A stretch of DNA of 64,000 nt, taken from assembly GCA_016800925.1 (NCBI GenBank), contig JABCPU010000162.1, positions 62,001 through 126,000 of the forward strand, read 5' to 3'. This DNA comes from Suillus spraguei. Its lineage: Eukaryota > Basidiomycota > Agaricomycetes > Boletales > Suillaceae. The notes beneath the pieces were generated by a model. The model saw only the letters and a list, made by a program, of their open reading frames with translations. It did no database searches and was not told where the DNA came from. Position 1 is the first letter of the stretch; each line of letters opens with the position of its first letter. Shown one piece after another: positions 44,601 through 56,060 of this stretch. Made by a program: the position numbers and the translations under genes.

Positions 44601-44880
44601 GGAGTGGAAAGCAGTATGGTCTTGCCAACTCCGAGATATTCCAGCATACTCCTTCAGAAACTCCTGCAAAGCGCAAGCTTTTCAAAAGTCTCCTCTGACA
44701 AGGGTCTCTGCGGTGGTATCCATTCTTCTGTGTTCAAGGTCATCCGTTGTGCCATTGCTGACACTGAGAAGCCTGTCGCCAGGGCGCTTTCTTCAGCAAT
44801 CATGTGACTTCTTCTGACCCCTTTCTGTGTGTCTCCTTTTCAAGCGCTTCCTGTCCTGGTCTTCTACCTTCACAATTCAC

Positions 44881-45290
44881 AATGGGAATCCCTGGACTAT
44901 GGGAGGTGAGCGGCCAACTGTGAAGCTGGCTTCAGTATTGATGCTTTCTGCAGTGAGTCGCTTCAGCTGTCAACAACAGAACACTAAAACAGCTCGCAGT
45001 GTCTGAATTGAAGACTGAAGAAATTGATGGCAAATGGAAGGTCAAGTTGCTCAAGATTGGAATTGATGCTAGGTATGGTACTTTGTCTTTTGATCCGTCA
45101 GCTGAACTGACTTCCATTGATAGTGCTTGGATGCGCAGCGTGTGCGCTGTCTTTCAGTTCAACCACGCAGGAGCTGGAAAGTCGCCAGAGCTGCGGACAC
45201 TGTTTTTTCGGCTGGGCACGTTGTCCTTGTGTTTGATGGCTTGAAACGCCTGCCAGACAAAGGCCGTATTGCACCGCTAACATGTGCACT
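44881..45290 (+). pseudogene. N-terminal fragment of an XPG/GEN1-like structure-specific nuclease
   Basis: Starts MGIPGLWE, the hallmark of Rad2/XPG-family nucleases. After probable introns (GTGAGC...CTGCAG; GTATGG...TGATAG) come LLKIGIDA, AWMRSVCAVFQFNHAG, GKSPELRTLFFRLGTL and VFDGLKRP, the XPG-N order. Stops and shifts break the frame, and the catalytic XPG-I domain is absent. It lies about 280 nt after the Hsp70 fragment. Confidence 0.7.
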
Positions 45291-45334
45291 TGCCTGAAGA
45301 TAAATTTTAGTTTGGATTCTTATGTTGATTACTT

Positions 45335-45440
45335 CTGAGTGATTAAGTTTTCACATATTCCTTATTCTTCTTTGCTACCTTATACATTTACCAAGTAAAA
45401 TAAGGCAAAAAAAAATCATCCAGACGTTTTCCCGATCAAG
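45335..45440. repeat. module C (inverted), upstream of gene X copy B
   Basis: GTGATTAAGTTTTCACAT ... ATAAGGCAAAAAAAA matches the reverse of module C at 3345-3430 and 8225-8330, and is in the same orientation as 48645-48745. Two direct C copies therefore flank gene X copy B, about 3.3 kb apart. Confidence 0.7.
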
Positions 45441-45459
45441 TTGAACCCCAGTGAAAGGT

Positions 45460-45640
45460 CGCGAGAGTCGGAGAGAGCTCCAGCGAGTCCCAGCGCTCCT
45501 GCCAAATCGGCTCGCTGGGGCTCGTTACTTTAGCCATTATCTCGCTGGGGGTATATCTACAGATGACTGAATGTCATCAAAAAGAGCCCCAGCGAATTAA
45601 AATCGGGGTCTGTTGTATGGCTTGCTGGGGCTCGAGGAGC
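45460..45640. repeat. dispersed CTCGCTGGGG motifs
   Basis: CTCGCTGGGGCTCG-type motifs occur at least three times on the plus strand and once as AGCCCCAGCGA. They look like ends of a small inverted-repeat element, but the limits are unclear. Confidence 0.35.
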
Positions 45641-45686
45641 TTATATGACGAAACTAACTAGAGACAGCCATGTCGAACGAGAACAA

Positions 45687-45776
45687 GCATCAGGAAAACA
45701 TTATTCACTACAGAGCATTACAGAGTGTTACAGAATGCTTTGTAACACTCTGTAACAAATTACGTTTTCCTGATGC
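45687..45776. repeat. compound perfect hairpin, 90 nt
   Basis: The outer stem GCATCAGGAAAAC (45687-45699) pairs perfectly with 45764-45776. The inner stem TTACAGAGTGTTACA (45718-45732) pairs perfectly with 45741-45755 around an 8-nt loop. It could be a small fold-back element or a small-RNA precursor. Confidence 0.6.
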
Positions 45777-46039
45777 CATACCCTCATCACAGGGTACTGC
45801 ACGGGTAACGGGTACTGCCGGGTACGGGTACAGGTCTGTAGGCTGTAGCCCCGTACCCTACCGCGCCACGGGTTTGACCGGTACCATGTGACCAATGGGT
45901 CACAACTCTTCTTTGTCACCACTTTCTCGCTGCCAATCCTTCAACACAACACCGTCAATTTCAATTTCAAGGTTTGTATAATACAAGTATGTTTTAATTT
46001 ATATATTGTACTGCTTGTTTTTAATTCCTCTTCCAGTTG

Positions 46040-46207
46040 CTTTCAAGCTCATTTGTCTGGACTTATTTATACTTGTCCTCACTCGTCTTGGCTCGCCTTC
46101 ATTCGTCTGGACTTACCTGCCCTCATTTGGACTCATCTGTACCTTTCTGCACGCACTTGGACTCGTCTATAGTCGCCTTCACTTGTTTGGATTTATCTGT
46201 ACTTGTC
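46040..46207. repeat. pyrimidine-rich minisatellite upstream of gene X copy B
   Basis: Degenerate units of about 24 bp around CTCGTCTGGACTTATCTGTA. The array is open in the gene X frame, so the reading frame extends from it into the gene, replacing the missing N-terminal part. Confidence 0.65.
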
Positions 46208-47937
46208 TGCTTCAAATTTCGCAACTTCGATATCGCCCGCCCTAAAGACGACGAAAAGCTACAGATCCGTGCCATGATCCACAGGACCATTGCAGCTGAT
46301 ACCAAGCCAGGTCTCTCTATGACCAATCCAGATAGTCTTCATCGATGGAACGCACTCGTCGAATCCAGAAAAACTAGACGTGAGGAGTTTTTATCGCGCG
46401 CATCAGATGGCATGAAGGCAATAGTGAGGAAAAGATTACAAGATGCTGCAGATTTCATCGTACCCACGCGAAGAGACGGGACGAGGTTCTTTATGTGGTA
46501 TCAATCCAAACAAGGGAGGTTTAGAGGAGAGCTCGACTATGGAGATGCGATGAAAGGATTTGAAACCAGGCGAAAGCAACAGTTCGTATACGACGATATT
46601 TCAAATCAGTGGGATATATGTTCCCTGTTCGACGAGGATCAAGATTCTACACAGGAAGGTACTGATTTCGATGAAGAACTGCTCCAAGAGGCTGGACCCG
46701 TCCCGGCCCCCAAAATAAACATCCCTCCCCATCTTTCATCCGACCATAACGAACTGGGAAGAACTATTGCGCACAAAGAACCCATTGCGCAGGATGTTGT
46801 ATTTGGAACATCGCTGGAAGATGTCCTATACAGCCGTTATGGACTGCTCTGCGCCACGCAATCTGAAATACAGTCTGCAGCAGACTTTACCCCTGTCGAA
46901 CAATCTCGTATCGTCGATACTTACACAGTTCGCAAGTACATAATGGAAGCTAATCTTGCTTTGGGCAAAAAAAGCAACGAATTTGCCATTCAGTACTTCA
47001 TCTCGTCTCTAGTGCTCGATCTCCAACCACCCTCCATCCTATGGGATTTGCATCCCCAAGAAGCTGCGCAGCATCTTGAGCTTAACGTATATTTCAAAGT
47101 CGAGCAGGCAACGGATCGCAATTTGTCTGGCTATTTCATGCTCCCTGTCGACCTCAAATTTGTTCGGCCATGGAGACTATTCATCGACAACGCCACAACC
47201 GTTGTCCAATGCATTAGAGAGCATTGGGGTCCTTCACTAGAAGACGTCATGCTCTGCTTATTCGAGCGGGGCATCCCGTTCAAGGTCCTGTTCAATGTCC
47301 CATACACACCTATGCCCCGCCCTATGACGGTATTCGAATCTAACCGGCGACCTTATGGCTGGAAAGCTGACAAGTTCGAATACAAGGACTACGAACTTCG
47401 CCGGAGTCGATTATTAAGATTACCGCATGTGAGAGTCGCTGTGGCGCAAGCCGGCGGAATTCTCTGGCGTCTGTGCAAACAGGAACTAGCCAAAGACATT
47501 CCAAGCGGTCCTTCAGCCGACGTCCTCTATTTTGCCGATGCATCTGAAGACGCGTCCCGAGCCCTTCTCTTCGATACTCTAACCCAACACGAGATCGAAA
47601 TACTATGTGGGATATACTATGTCGATACAGGTACGTATTTTCTCCGCTCCTCTGACCTATCGACGTTAATCTCTCATTCACAGATAGACGCGCTCAAACC
47701 ACAACATTGTCATGGTGGCCTAATCCCGTGTTATGGGATGCATCTGGACTGAACATGGGTTATTGGACGCTTTCATGCGAGCAGTTGTTCCAAAACAGGC
47801 TTAGAAAAATTTGCCAGAGCGAGGCGTCCTTGCTCACCACCAAGCAGTGGAGGTCAGATCTTAAGTATTATAAAAACACGAGCAGGAAAATCAATACCTG
47901 TGTCGAAAACAATTGTCACCAGTTGCTCACCGCATGA
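46208..47937 (+). pseudogene. gene X copy B: 5'-truncated, older copy
   Basis: From about 46208 (FKFRNFDI, compared with FKYRTFDI in the left copy) the frame is open to 47630, splices at a GTACGT donor to 47684 and ends at 47937. It lacks the first ~280 residues of gene X, including the natural start and first intron. Protein similarity to the other copies is high but clearly below identity, for example VFESNRRPYGWKAD is kept while many other positions differ. Conservation of a long open frame despite many substitutions suggests past selection. Downstream come modules D, A, C, B and E. Confidence 0.75.
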
Positions 47938-48133
47938 CAACTTATACTACTGGTATCTCGAGCTGGTCCCGCATATCTTTACGTATCTATCATCACTAAC
48001 ACGCATCCATCCATTCGCTCCTTGTTATTTCTTGTACCTTCAATGTTCCCATTCGACTCTCTTTGTATCCATCACTAATAAATGTACCAATACCATAACA
48101 ATCAATTTTCCTTGTGTCTGTAATTGATCATTT

Positions 48134-49080
48134 GTAGAGTTAGAAGACGAAGGTGTGCAGACGGACGTATGCGATAAAATGGGGAAGCTTTACTTGGGAG
48201 TTGAAAGACGATGTCATTCTACGTACTCAAATGCATTGTATATCATGAAAATTGTGCGTCCTGAAAGTACTGGTAATATGATTGTATCGGTCAATTCTAG
48301 ACCGTAGCAGTAGTACGTCCTTAGGCGTGACTAAAATCCGATCTAATGACGATTAGCGACGTCAAATGTGCAAGTGTATACATTTTGTTAGTCTCACTCA
48401 TATCCTACTTTCTACAACAAGTTTCTGGACGTATCACGTAGGACCTGCAACAACTTTCGGCATCTACTCCTACTTTCAGGACCTACACTACTTTCAGTAC
48501 CTACAACAAGTTTTTGGACCCACCCTTCGCTGATCTGGTCCAACTGCCACTTCTACGGTCATTTTTATACATTTCAATAACACCGCCAACACCCATACAT
48601 ACCAAGAAATGAATTCTGCTGTCAAATCTCAAGTTTATTTTCCGAGTGATTAAGTTTTCTCATCTTCTTTATTCTCCTTGCGTTGTACGATTTACTAACT
48701 TAGATAAGGCAAAAAAAACTCGGGCGTTTTCACAATGTACAAAGCTGTTGAGTACGTACGATGACTTTGAGTATGTATAACAACTTTGAGTATGTACGTT
48801 GAACACCGTTCAGTGTATATAACGACTTTGAGTATGTACAACACCAACGGTTCAGTGTAACGACTTTGAGTTTGTACAACACCATAACCATAACTTTGAG
48901 GACATTATCGCGATTACCTACTATGATTGGACTTTGACGACATAATCGCTCCTACATACTCAACTTATGCTATATTAACTCCTATAACTTGAATATACTG
49001 ATCGTCCATATCATTGTCATTACAACCGCACTCTGTGGACTTAACAGTGGACAATGTAATGCGTGTAACATAGGCTCCGA
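48134..49080. repeat. spacer cassette D-A-C-B-E after gene X copy B
   Basis: Module D (48134-48406) is in the same plus-strand orientation as at 8611. A (about 48410-48520), C (48525-48745), B (48745-48960) and E (48960-49080) are all inverted relative to the 3-8 kb copies. In the coding direction the order gene X-D-A-C-B-E equals the left locus, but no JmjC gene follows; unrelated sequence begins near 49085. Confidence 0.75.
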
Positions 49081-49140
49081 CTGAGTGATTCGATATCAAC
49101 ATCTCACACAGAATCCAGGCACGTCGAGCTCGATTATTAT

Positions 49141-49178
49141 CCCCAGTGAAAAACGGTCCTAGCCATATCTACAGAAAA
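49141..49178 (+). repeat. short inverted-repeat partner, left of the host-like block
   Basis: CCCAGTGAAAAACGGTCCTA and the following ~17 bases reappear as the reverse complement at 56440-56478 with about one mismatch in 38. The stretch 49180-49462 shows no gene. Confidence 0.7.
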
Positions 49179-49462
49179 CGACGGAAATATACGCCACAAT
49201 ATTTGCGTCGATTCCCGGAGAAAGATGAGACTTATAGTAGATTTTTAGAGACTCGCATCGAGCGAGATATTGTATCATCGACTGTGTTTGTATAGCGTAG
49301 ATTCTAGCATATCCCCGTAGCTACCAATCGATATTTTCTATATACGCTTATCGAGCAAAAACGATTGCATTCCCGAAGGCCAAAACATTACAAATGTGAT
49401 AACAATGCTGCACGCACCCCCCATGCTCATCCAAACCATACCTTGCTCATACGCTGAATACT

Positions 49463-50963
49463 TTAATATGTTGGTCCATCGACGAGTTTGTTAATTGTGC
49501 TGGCGGCATTCCCAGTCCACGTTCCATCGTTGACCTACATGAATTATTAGTGTATGCTTGCCACGGCAGGTACAGTACTTACAAGTGCCGCTGCTTCACG
49601 CTCGTAGTTCTAAGGCAATCATATCAGCTAGCAAGCTACCGTAGAACATATAAAATGAAACTCACCAGTTGACTGTCCTTTGATAGTGCATTCCAATACA
49701 GTCTAAAGTCGCCAGATGTACCATTTGGGGCAATAATCTTGAGCCAGCGATGTGCGCAGAGGTTTTTAGACAGTAGTATAAAACAATCAGTGAGCATATC
49801 AAGGACACAAGTGGACACTGTACCTTCCGTTTTTCGTTGCAGCTGGCCGAAATTTCTTAGTTGTCACCATGTCAGGAACGGTGTTGGTTACACCAGTGAC
49901 GGGCCCCGGTGTCGGTAAGATAGTATCATCGGCAGTGGGTGCCATCGATAGCACGACTGAGGCAGTCGGTTCAGGGTTTGGCAAGGCAGAGTCCGAATTC
50001 ACGGAAGGCGCGGGAACGGGAGACGAGGTGTTGGGTTTCGTAGATAACCCAAGTTTTGCGGTATATATGAGTTCAATGATACACCTGATTGCACCAGTTA
50101 ACGAGAACTCACAGCGGATTCTTTATCTGAGGAAGAGAAGTCTTTGTTCGAGTCAGAAAATCATCAAGAACAATGATAAACGAAACACACCATTGAATAA
50201 AGATCGTCCTGAGTATCCTGTAAGATAACTTCCGGTGGAGGACTAGTAGCGTGCACACATTTAGACTCGGAAGAAGAATGATCTGAATCTGTGGGACTTG
50301 TCAGTAGGGTGGTTGCCATAGTTGTGCTGACAGTTGAATCAGGCGCTGCCAGTAGTGTCATCGAGTCAGTTTCATCGATCTTTGGCCTTTGCCTTTTCGT
50401 TAAGTGATCGGAGGGGGGAGAGCTCAAGTCGGCAGGTGGCTCGGATGGTGGTGCATTACTGAGTTTCGTAATTTTTCGCTTGATACCAGAGGACTAAAAT
50501 CGCGAACGAGTTAGTAGAGCAAACCAAGGATGAATAAGTTAAAATACTACTACAACAGCGTCTGAAGACTTTGACCTCTTCTTGATGTGCGTTGATGCCC
50601 ATGAGGGATAGCGTTCAGTAGCAATAGCCTGAATTTTCGATCCATTGCTGCAAAGGGCGAGAATCGGGTGGTGCCTCGCCATCTCATCCACAACATCGTC
50701 CAGGACCTCGGTCCCTGGGGATCATATTTTTTCTTTCAGAGCAGGTGCGGGTGCGGGTGTCGATGTCGGTGACCACCAAGATAAAATCTGAACAAAACAG
50801 ACACAAAGAGGTCAAACAGCAAAGAAGGGAAGCAAACATACTTACATTTTGGAACATACTGCAGGTTCTCAATATCAATATAAGCACATCCATCTTTGTT
50901 CCCTCTATGAGTGAGTGCTGGTCCATGAATTTTGCAAGTGTAGGTCGTGTCGCGTCGCGTCAA
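49463..50963 (-). pseudogene. unknown multi-exon gene, 5' end missing and one in-frame stop
   Basis: Spliced minus-strand blocks can be followed from about 50963 (DTTYTCKIHGPALTH, no ATG upstream before stops) through an intron at GTAAGTATG...GTTCAG, then EMARHHPILALCSNG and YPSWASTHIKKRSKSS, a long Ser/Thr-rich linker, and a conserved-looking end (IIAPNGTSGDFRLYW, TWTGNAASTINKLVDGP) to the stop at 49463. A TGA interrupts the frame near 50730, unless a poorly scored intron removes it. Family not recognised. Confidence 0.45.
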
Positions 50964-51302
50964 TAGAGAAAATTATATTGTTTATTTTGTATTCTATTAG
51001 ACACGTCGAAAAACACTCGTTTTTTTATTGGCCAGACGTCACGTTACTCTAAGAATCCGCTCTTGATCCAAATTCAAACTCAGTTTTACCAGTCCGTCTC
51101 CTCATTAGACGGGCTGGTCACCAGGTTCGCGATCACGTAATTTCTCGACCCTTCATTTTTAAGTCTCGGTTACTTCCGGACCCTACTACAGACTGTCAGT
51201 GTCATGTCGTTCGATAAATCGTTTATGCGTATATTAGCTGAGCTGGCAGTGATAAAACCCTTGTCTAGGATTTTCCAATTCACCTGACAGCTATCCTGAA
51301 GC
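50964..51302. other. intergenic, promoter region of the ABCG gene
   Basis: No gene or repeat. GATAAAACCC at about 51250, some 50 nt before the ABCG start, is a weak TATA-like candidate. Confidence 0.35.
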
Positions 51303-54300
51303 ATGTCACTACTATCTGTGGTACGGAATCATGGGCTGTATCATCTTTCCTGCGTCGTCCTTATCCTATTAACCCTTTCAGCTAGCGTCATTGGGCAAAC
51401 ATGTATGAACTACGGTGAAACTTCTCCATCTAATGCTTCGAGCTGTATCTGTCCTCCCGGCTTTGGAGGTGCTACTTGTGCACAACCAGGATGCGGTGGC
51501 ACTATATTTGACGGTTCGAGCCGCTCTTTAGCTCAACCATCTGCGTCATCGTCTGGCTTTGCGAACTTGACCACATCCGATTGCACCTGCGAAAGCGGAT
51601 GGGGAGGAGTAGGCTGTAATGTTTGCACAACTTCTTCAGCGTGCCAGGTCGCATATGTCGTAGTCAATGGGAATGCAACCTTGGGGCTCGACGGCGGTCT
51701 AGTTGGTCTGAACGATACTCTGGTTTGTAATACTGCCCCTACTGTATGGGCAGCTGGCGAACTTAGTTGTCAAGTTAATGTCAGTTCAGCGTCGTTGAAT
51801 TCGAGTGTTTAGTGTCCTGAGTTGACTTATTTTTTAATCAAGAATCCCACATTAGAGGCACTGTATCCTCTTGGATCTACTCTGAACATCCTCCGAACTT
51901 TGAGCAGCTCTTTATCACCATTGCATAATACCAGTGGAACGTTATTGTCGCCTTCCACCAGCTCCTCCATCTATGCTCAACTTATGTATGCTGGCGTAGA
52001 GCAGTTCTTTTGTACTGCTTCGCCTTGTACTCAGATATCATCCAACTCCACCACCAGTTCGGGCGATACTACCTCGAGCACCTGGACATGTCAGAATCTT
52101 TCATGTAGCTGTATCCAAAATGCCACATTCTGCGGTGGTGTCCCGGTCTCAAACCTCACAAGTACCATTGACGGACTCACTGGAACATTGACAGTTGCCT
52201 GCGATAGCACCAATACCTGTTATTTTCAACAGGATGTCATCAATTCAGTATTCGGAAGTCAGGGCTTATCTATGGAAGGCTGCGTCTTTGGTGAATGTAT
52301 CTCTCAAGCCGTTATCGACACAACGAACGCTATTTCTTCCGCTGCAGCTGTGTCAGGTGGAACTGAACTCAGCGGGGGGGTTATTGCAGGACTCGCTGTT
52401 GTCGGGGTAATAATTGCGTTTGGGTTAGTGATCGTTGCATGGGGTTGGTATATCCAACGAGCGGCGAGGAAGTTACCTTTCAATGGAGGCCAATACGGCG
52501 GAGTAAGCGTTCGATGGTCCGACATTTCATATATTGTGCAATCGCCCAAAAATTCACCGTCCTCTCTGATCGCCAAATCTACCATCCGGGGGGGAAAAAC
52601 CATACTCGATAGCATCAGTGGCAGTATTGAATCAGGTCAGCTGATGGCAATCCTTGGTCCTAGCGGAGCAGGCAAGACTACTCTTGTAGAACTCATCGCT
52701 GGGAAGACAAAATCGGGTCATTATACAGGATCTATCACGTTCCCTCCCTATGCCCCTGGACATCATCCAAGGGTAGCTTTCGTTCCGCAGAGTGACATCC
52801 TTCCTTCAATGTTGACGGTCCGGGAAGCCCTTACATTTGCCGCATGCCTTCGCCTCCCAGAAGCTCTTCCCGCATCCTCGAAGGCAGCGCTGGTCTCCAC
52901 TGTCATTTCTAAACTAGGTTTAGATGGTATCGCCGAAACTAGAATTGGCGCTACGGATGGGACCAGTAGGGGTATCAGTGGCGGAGAAGCTCGTCGCGTT
53001 AGCATCGGGCTCGAACTTGTTAGTTGCCCGGATGTGCTGGTTTGTGATGAGCCTACCAGCGGATTGGACTCAGTCAGCGCCTTCAGGGTTGTCAATGTAC
53101 TGAAGGAACTCGCACGTGAAGGTGGAGTTGCCATAAGTCATCCAGGCTCACATGGACATCGAAAGGGTGTGGCGGTGATCTGTAGCGTGCATCAGCCGAG
53201 TTCGCGGCTTTACCACACCTTCGACTCCGTTCACCTCCTTTGCAATGGGCGTGCACTGTACTCGGGGCCAGGCAGATTAGCACCAGCACGATACTTCATG
53301 CGCATGCGAGAAAAGGGTGGAGCCGGGGCTGATGTTCTGCCTTACGAAGAAGGTTACAACGTCGCAGATTACCTACTCGACATTGCAAGCGAGTCTCCTG
53401 GTATCCCCGGCATGCCACTGGGTAACAATGCGGTTGGCGAAGTAGAACTAAGTGTCAGCAGGGAGGAGAAGGTCCATGGAGGGAAAGACGTTGAAGCCCT
53501 CTCTACGCAAAATTTGGCACCGGGCATGTATATGGTAACTTTCCTCACGCAGTTGCAAGTACTTTGCGGACGTGAATGGAAAGTTTTAAGAAGGTGCACA
53601 CGCTTTTACTTAATAATCTCTATGACCTCTAACCCAGTCGACTTTGGCAGAGACAAGACCTTATTTTTCACGCACGTGTGTGTCGCTTGTGTGCTCGGCG
53701 TATTTTGTGGTATGTGTCAATGATTATGTTGTTGATTGCGCTAAATGTCATTGTAGGTGGTCTCTACTATCAAACTGGTTCAACTATTGCCGGATTCCAG
53801 GCCAGAGTTGGATGCCTTTTCTTCATGGTAAGAAAATATGGTTTGATTGTGCAGGCTCGACATAAAACCACTTTTCAGGGGTCCCTCATCGCATTCTCAT
53901 CCCTCAGCGCACTCTATAATATCGTTGAAATACGACCCCTCTTCCTTCGTGAGAGGTCCAACTGGTATTACAGGTTTGTCCATTTCTTCCCGATAGAGAT
54001 TCTTTCCTCAGATGCCTTTAGCCCAACAGCTTGGCTTCTTTCACGCCTGATATTCGACGTGATACCCCTTCGCATTATACCCACCATCGCTGTGTGCACC
54101 ATGCAAGTTGCTTTAGTTCCATTATCCATACTTGTGGACTGATCTAGGATTTCAGCACATACTGGATGGCTGGGCTTGCACATGACGCAGTTCATTTCTT
54201 CAAGTTTATATTCGTCATCGTCCTGTACACGCTAGTCATGACACTCTTTGTATTATTTTTTTTCTACTATCACGCCCTACTTCCTCTGATTACTGGTTTG

Positions 54301-54800
54301 CCACGCAGAACTTCCTTTTAGGAACGCTATTCCGCAATGGCGGGATTGCGATCCTGCTTTCCGCTCTTTCTGCCCTGTACCAGATGACCTATGCCGGTTT
54401 CTTTGTCCACCTCGCTTCAATACCGCCTGTCTTGCGTTGGCTGCAATGGCTTTGCCCGCTCAAAGTGCGTGTATTTGACATTTCACGTTTCATAAGTGTT
54501 TATTGAATCCGCCAGTATACCCTTGAAGCCATTTCGGTAAACGAAGTAGGTTCAGGACTGATGATCAGCGATACCTTGCAAGGCGTACCCGTCAATGTAT
54601 CGGCCACCCTCATCATGCAGCTGGTGTGTATTATATCTGTATCTTTCCTTTCGCATCACTGATCGATCACTGCACACAAGCTGTTCGGTTTTGGCTTGAA
54701 CAATTATTATAGAGATATTCTTGTACTCTTTGCCTTTATCGCTGGGCTCGGTGTTGCTGTTATCGCTGTCGTCTGGTTCAAGGTGCGGGAGAGACGGTGA
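51303..54800 (+). CDS. ABCG-family half-transporter with EGF-like N-terminus, 1007 aa, 10 exons (ADP1-like)
   Basis: Exons 51303-51779, 51843-53593, 53651-53709, 53757-53827, 53879-53973, 54022-54106, 54148-54249, 54309-54464, 54516-54623 and 54681-54800 join in phase to give 1007 aa. The order is: signal-peptide-like start; Cys-rich EGF-like repeats (CPPGFGGATC, CESGWGGVGC); a luminal domain; a transmembrane helix (GVIAGLAVVGVIIAFGL); an ABC ATPase with Walker A GPSGAGKTT, signature ISGGEARRVSIG and Walker B VLVCDEPTSGLD; then the ABC2-type membrane domain. The layout matches yeast ADP1-type ABCG proteins, whose substrate is poorly known. A TAG at 51810 lies inside intron 1 and is not a nonsense mutation. 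It converges on the glyoxalase-like gene, 233 nt away. An intact host gene. Confidence 0.92.
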
Positions 54801-55033
54801 TGGTCGCCTTTGTGGACAAGTTGCTTGCGTAGTATTTATATATTAGGCCTGTTGACTTAGTTTTGTTTTGCTAATGAAATAGGTGTTTCATAACATCGTT
54901 TGGCTTCATGAGAACTTTCGGGGGCCATTATTATTCCAGGGTAAACAATAACTGGACTAAAGTTGCAACTAGAGGATATCCGATACATTGGTCCAAACAG
55001 TAGCAAGGAGATCATATACTTATTTTGTGCGAG

Positions 55034-56060
55034 CTATCCCTTTAACCAAATAATGTTTCCATATGGCGTCCAGGCTTGCCCCGCCTTCATTCCTGAGCGA
55101 ACGAGGAACGCAACCTCATAGATACCCTCGCCCCTCTCTCTTAACGTCCAGCGTTCGTCCGCTGTCTCTGGCACGCTGATAATGAGTCGGGGTTTTCCTC
55201 CAGCAACATCCGTTCTAGGTGTGTCAAGTACCCAAGTTGCTCTTCGCGACGTGTTAGACACGGGTGATCTACCGACGACTGACGTCATGTTCGCTTTCAT
55301 GTCTGATAGATCGCTATCCTCCACCAAAATTCGGATGTATGCAATCCCAAGTACTCCTGAAGGATGTTCTGCATTCGAAGGGAGATCGAGTGGAACCTTG
55401 AAAGATCTCGATCTGAGACAGCCCTGAATAAGTGTCGAACAAGGCACATACCCTCCATTCCCTTGGTGTGACATCTCCACAGAAGAATGGAGCGACTCCT
55501 CGACCAGTATCCTGGGATGGCGCAGAGATCCGCCACTTTAACACCTTGCCATCATTACGCTCTCTTCCTCCGTCAACTTCTGGACCATACCGAATCCTAC
55601 TCTTATCCTTCTTGGCTCGGGCGTTTATAAGCTCTGATATTGAGGTGCTGGAAGACCCGAGGAATGCATAGTCAATCCAACCAGGGTCTTTCGATGCCCA
55701 GGGATTTGCATCCCGTTTCTGGCGCTCGGGCGATCCTGGTGGGTAATGCAACGCTGGGTGAGTGAAGGAGATGAGCTCGAGGTATGCGCCGTCTTGTAGT
55801 ACCTGTGCGCCCAAAACGTTAGTAAATAGGATTCTTTAAGTTAAGCGATCGTACCACGAGCGCATTTTCTGTCAGTCCCCCGGCGTGTGTGCCGCCTGGG
55901 AGGACCCTACATGTCGAATTCGCCCTGAGATGTCTTCAAAAACCTGAAAGGTGACGCACTGGAAGCCAAGGTCTCGAAATTGCCGTGATACCTCATTCAC
56001 TGAACCAGGAGGTGTGAGATGCACAATGTGATCAAGAGTCTTGGTTGAGGGCGATGACAT
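55034..56060 (-). CDS. glyoxalase-like domain protein, 288 aa, 4 exons
   Basis: Exons 56060-55960, 55906-55855, 55802-55452 and 55396-55034 join in phase (introns of 52-55 nt) to give 288 aa. The start has TLDHIVHLTPPGSV, then LPGGTHAGGLTENALVVL and GAYLELISFTHP, the hallmark of the Glyoxalase_3-like family (VOC fold with a metal-site His and Glu). Downstream are VPLDLPSNAEHPSGVLGI and a C-terminal beta-rich region ending GNIIWLKG. The substrate is unknown; related fungal proteins are annotated only as glyoxalase-like. Tail-to-tail with the ABCG gene. Intact. Confidence 0.88.

Noticed and set aside
45790..45890. Telomere-like G-rich repeats (GGGTACGGGTAC)
   Set aside because: Only a few irregular units within a palindromic stretch, unlike the TTAGGG-type repeats of basidiomycete telomeres.
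51810..51812. Premature stop (TAG) in the ABC transporter
   Set aside because: The stop lies inside an intron (GTCAGT at 51780 to AAG at 51842). Removing it joins the exons in phase 0 and gives the expected family sequence.
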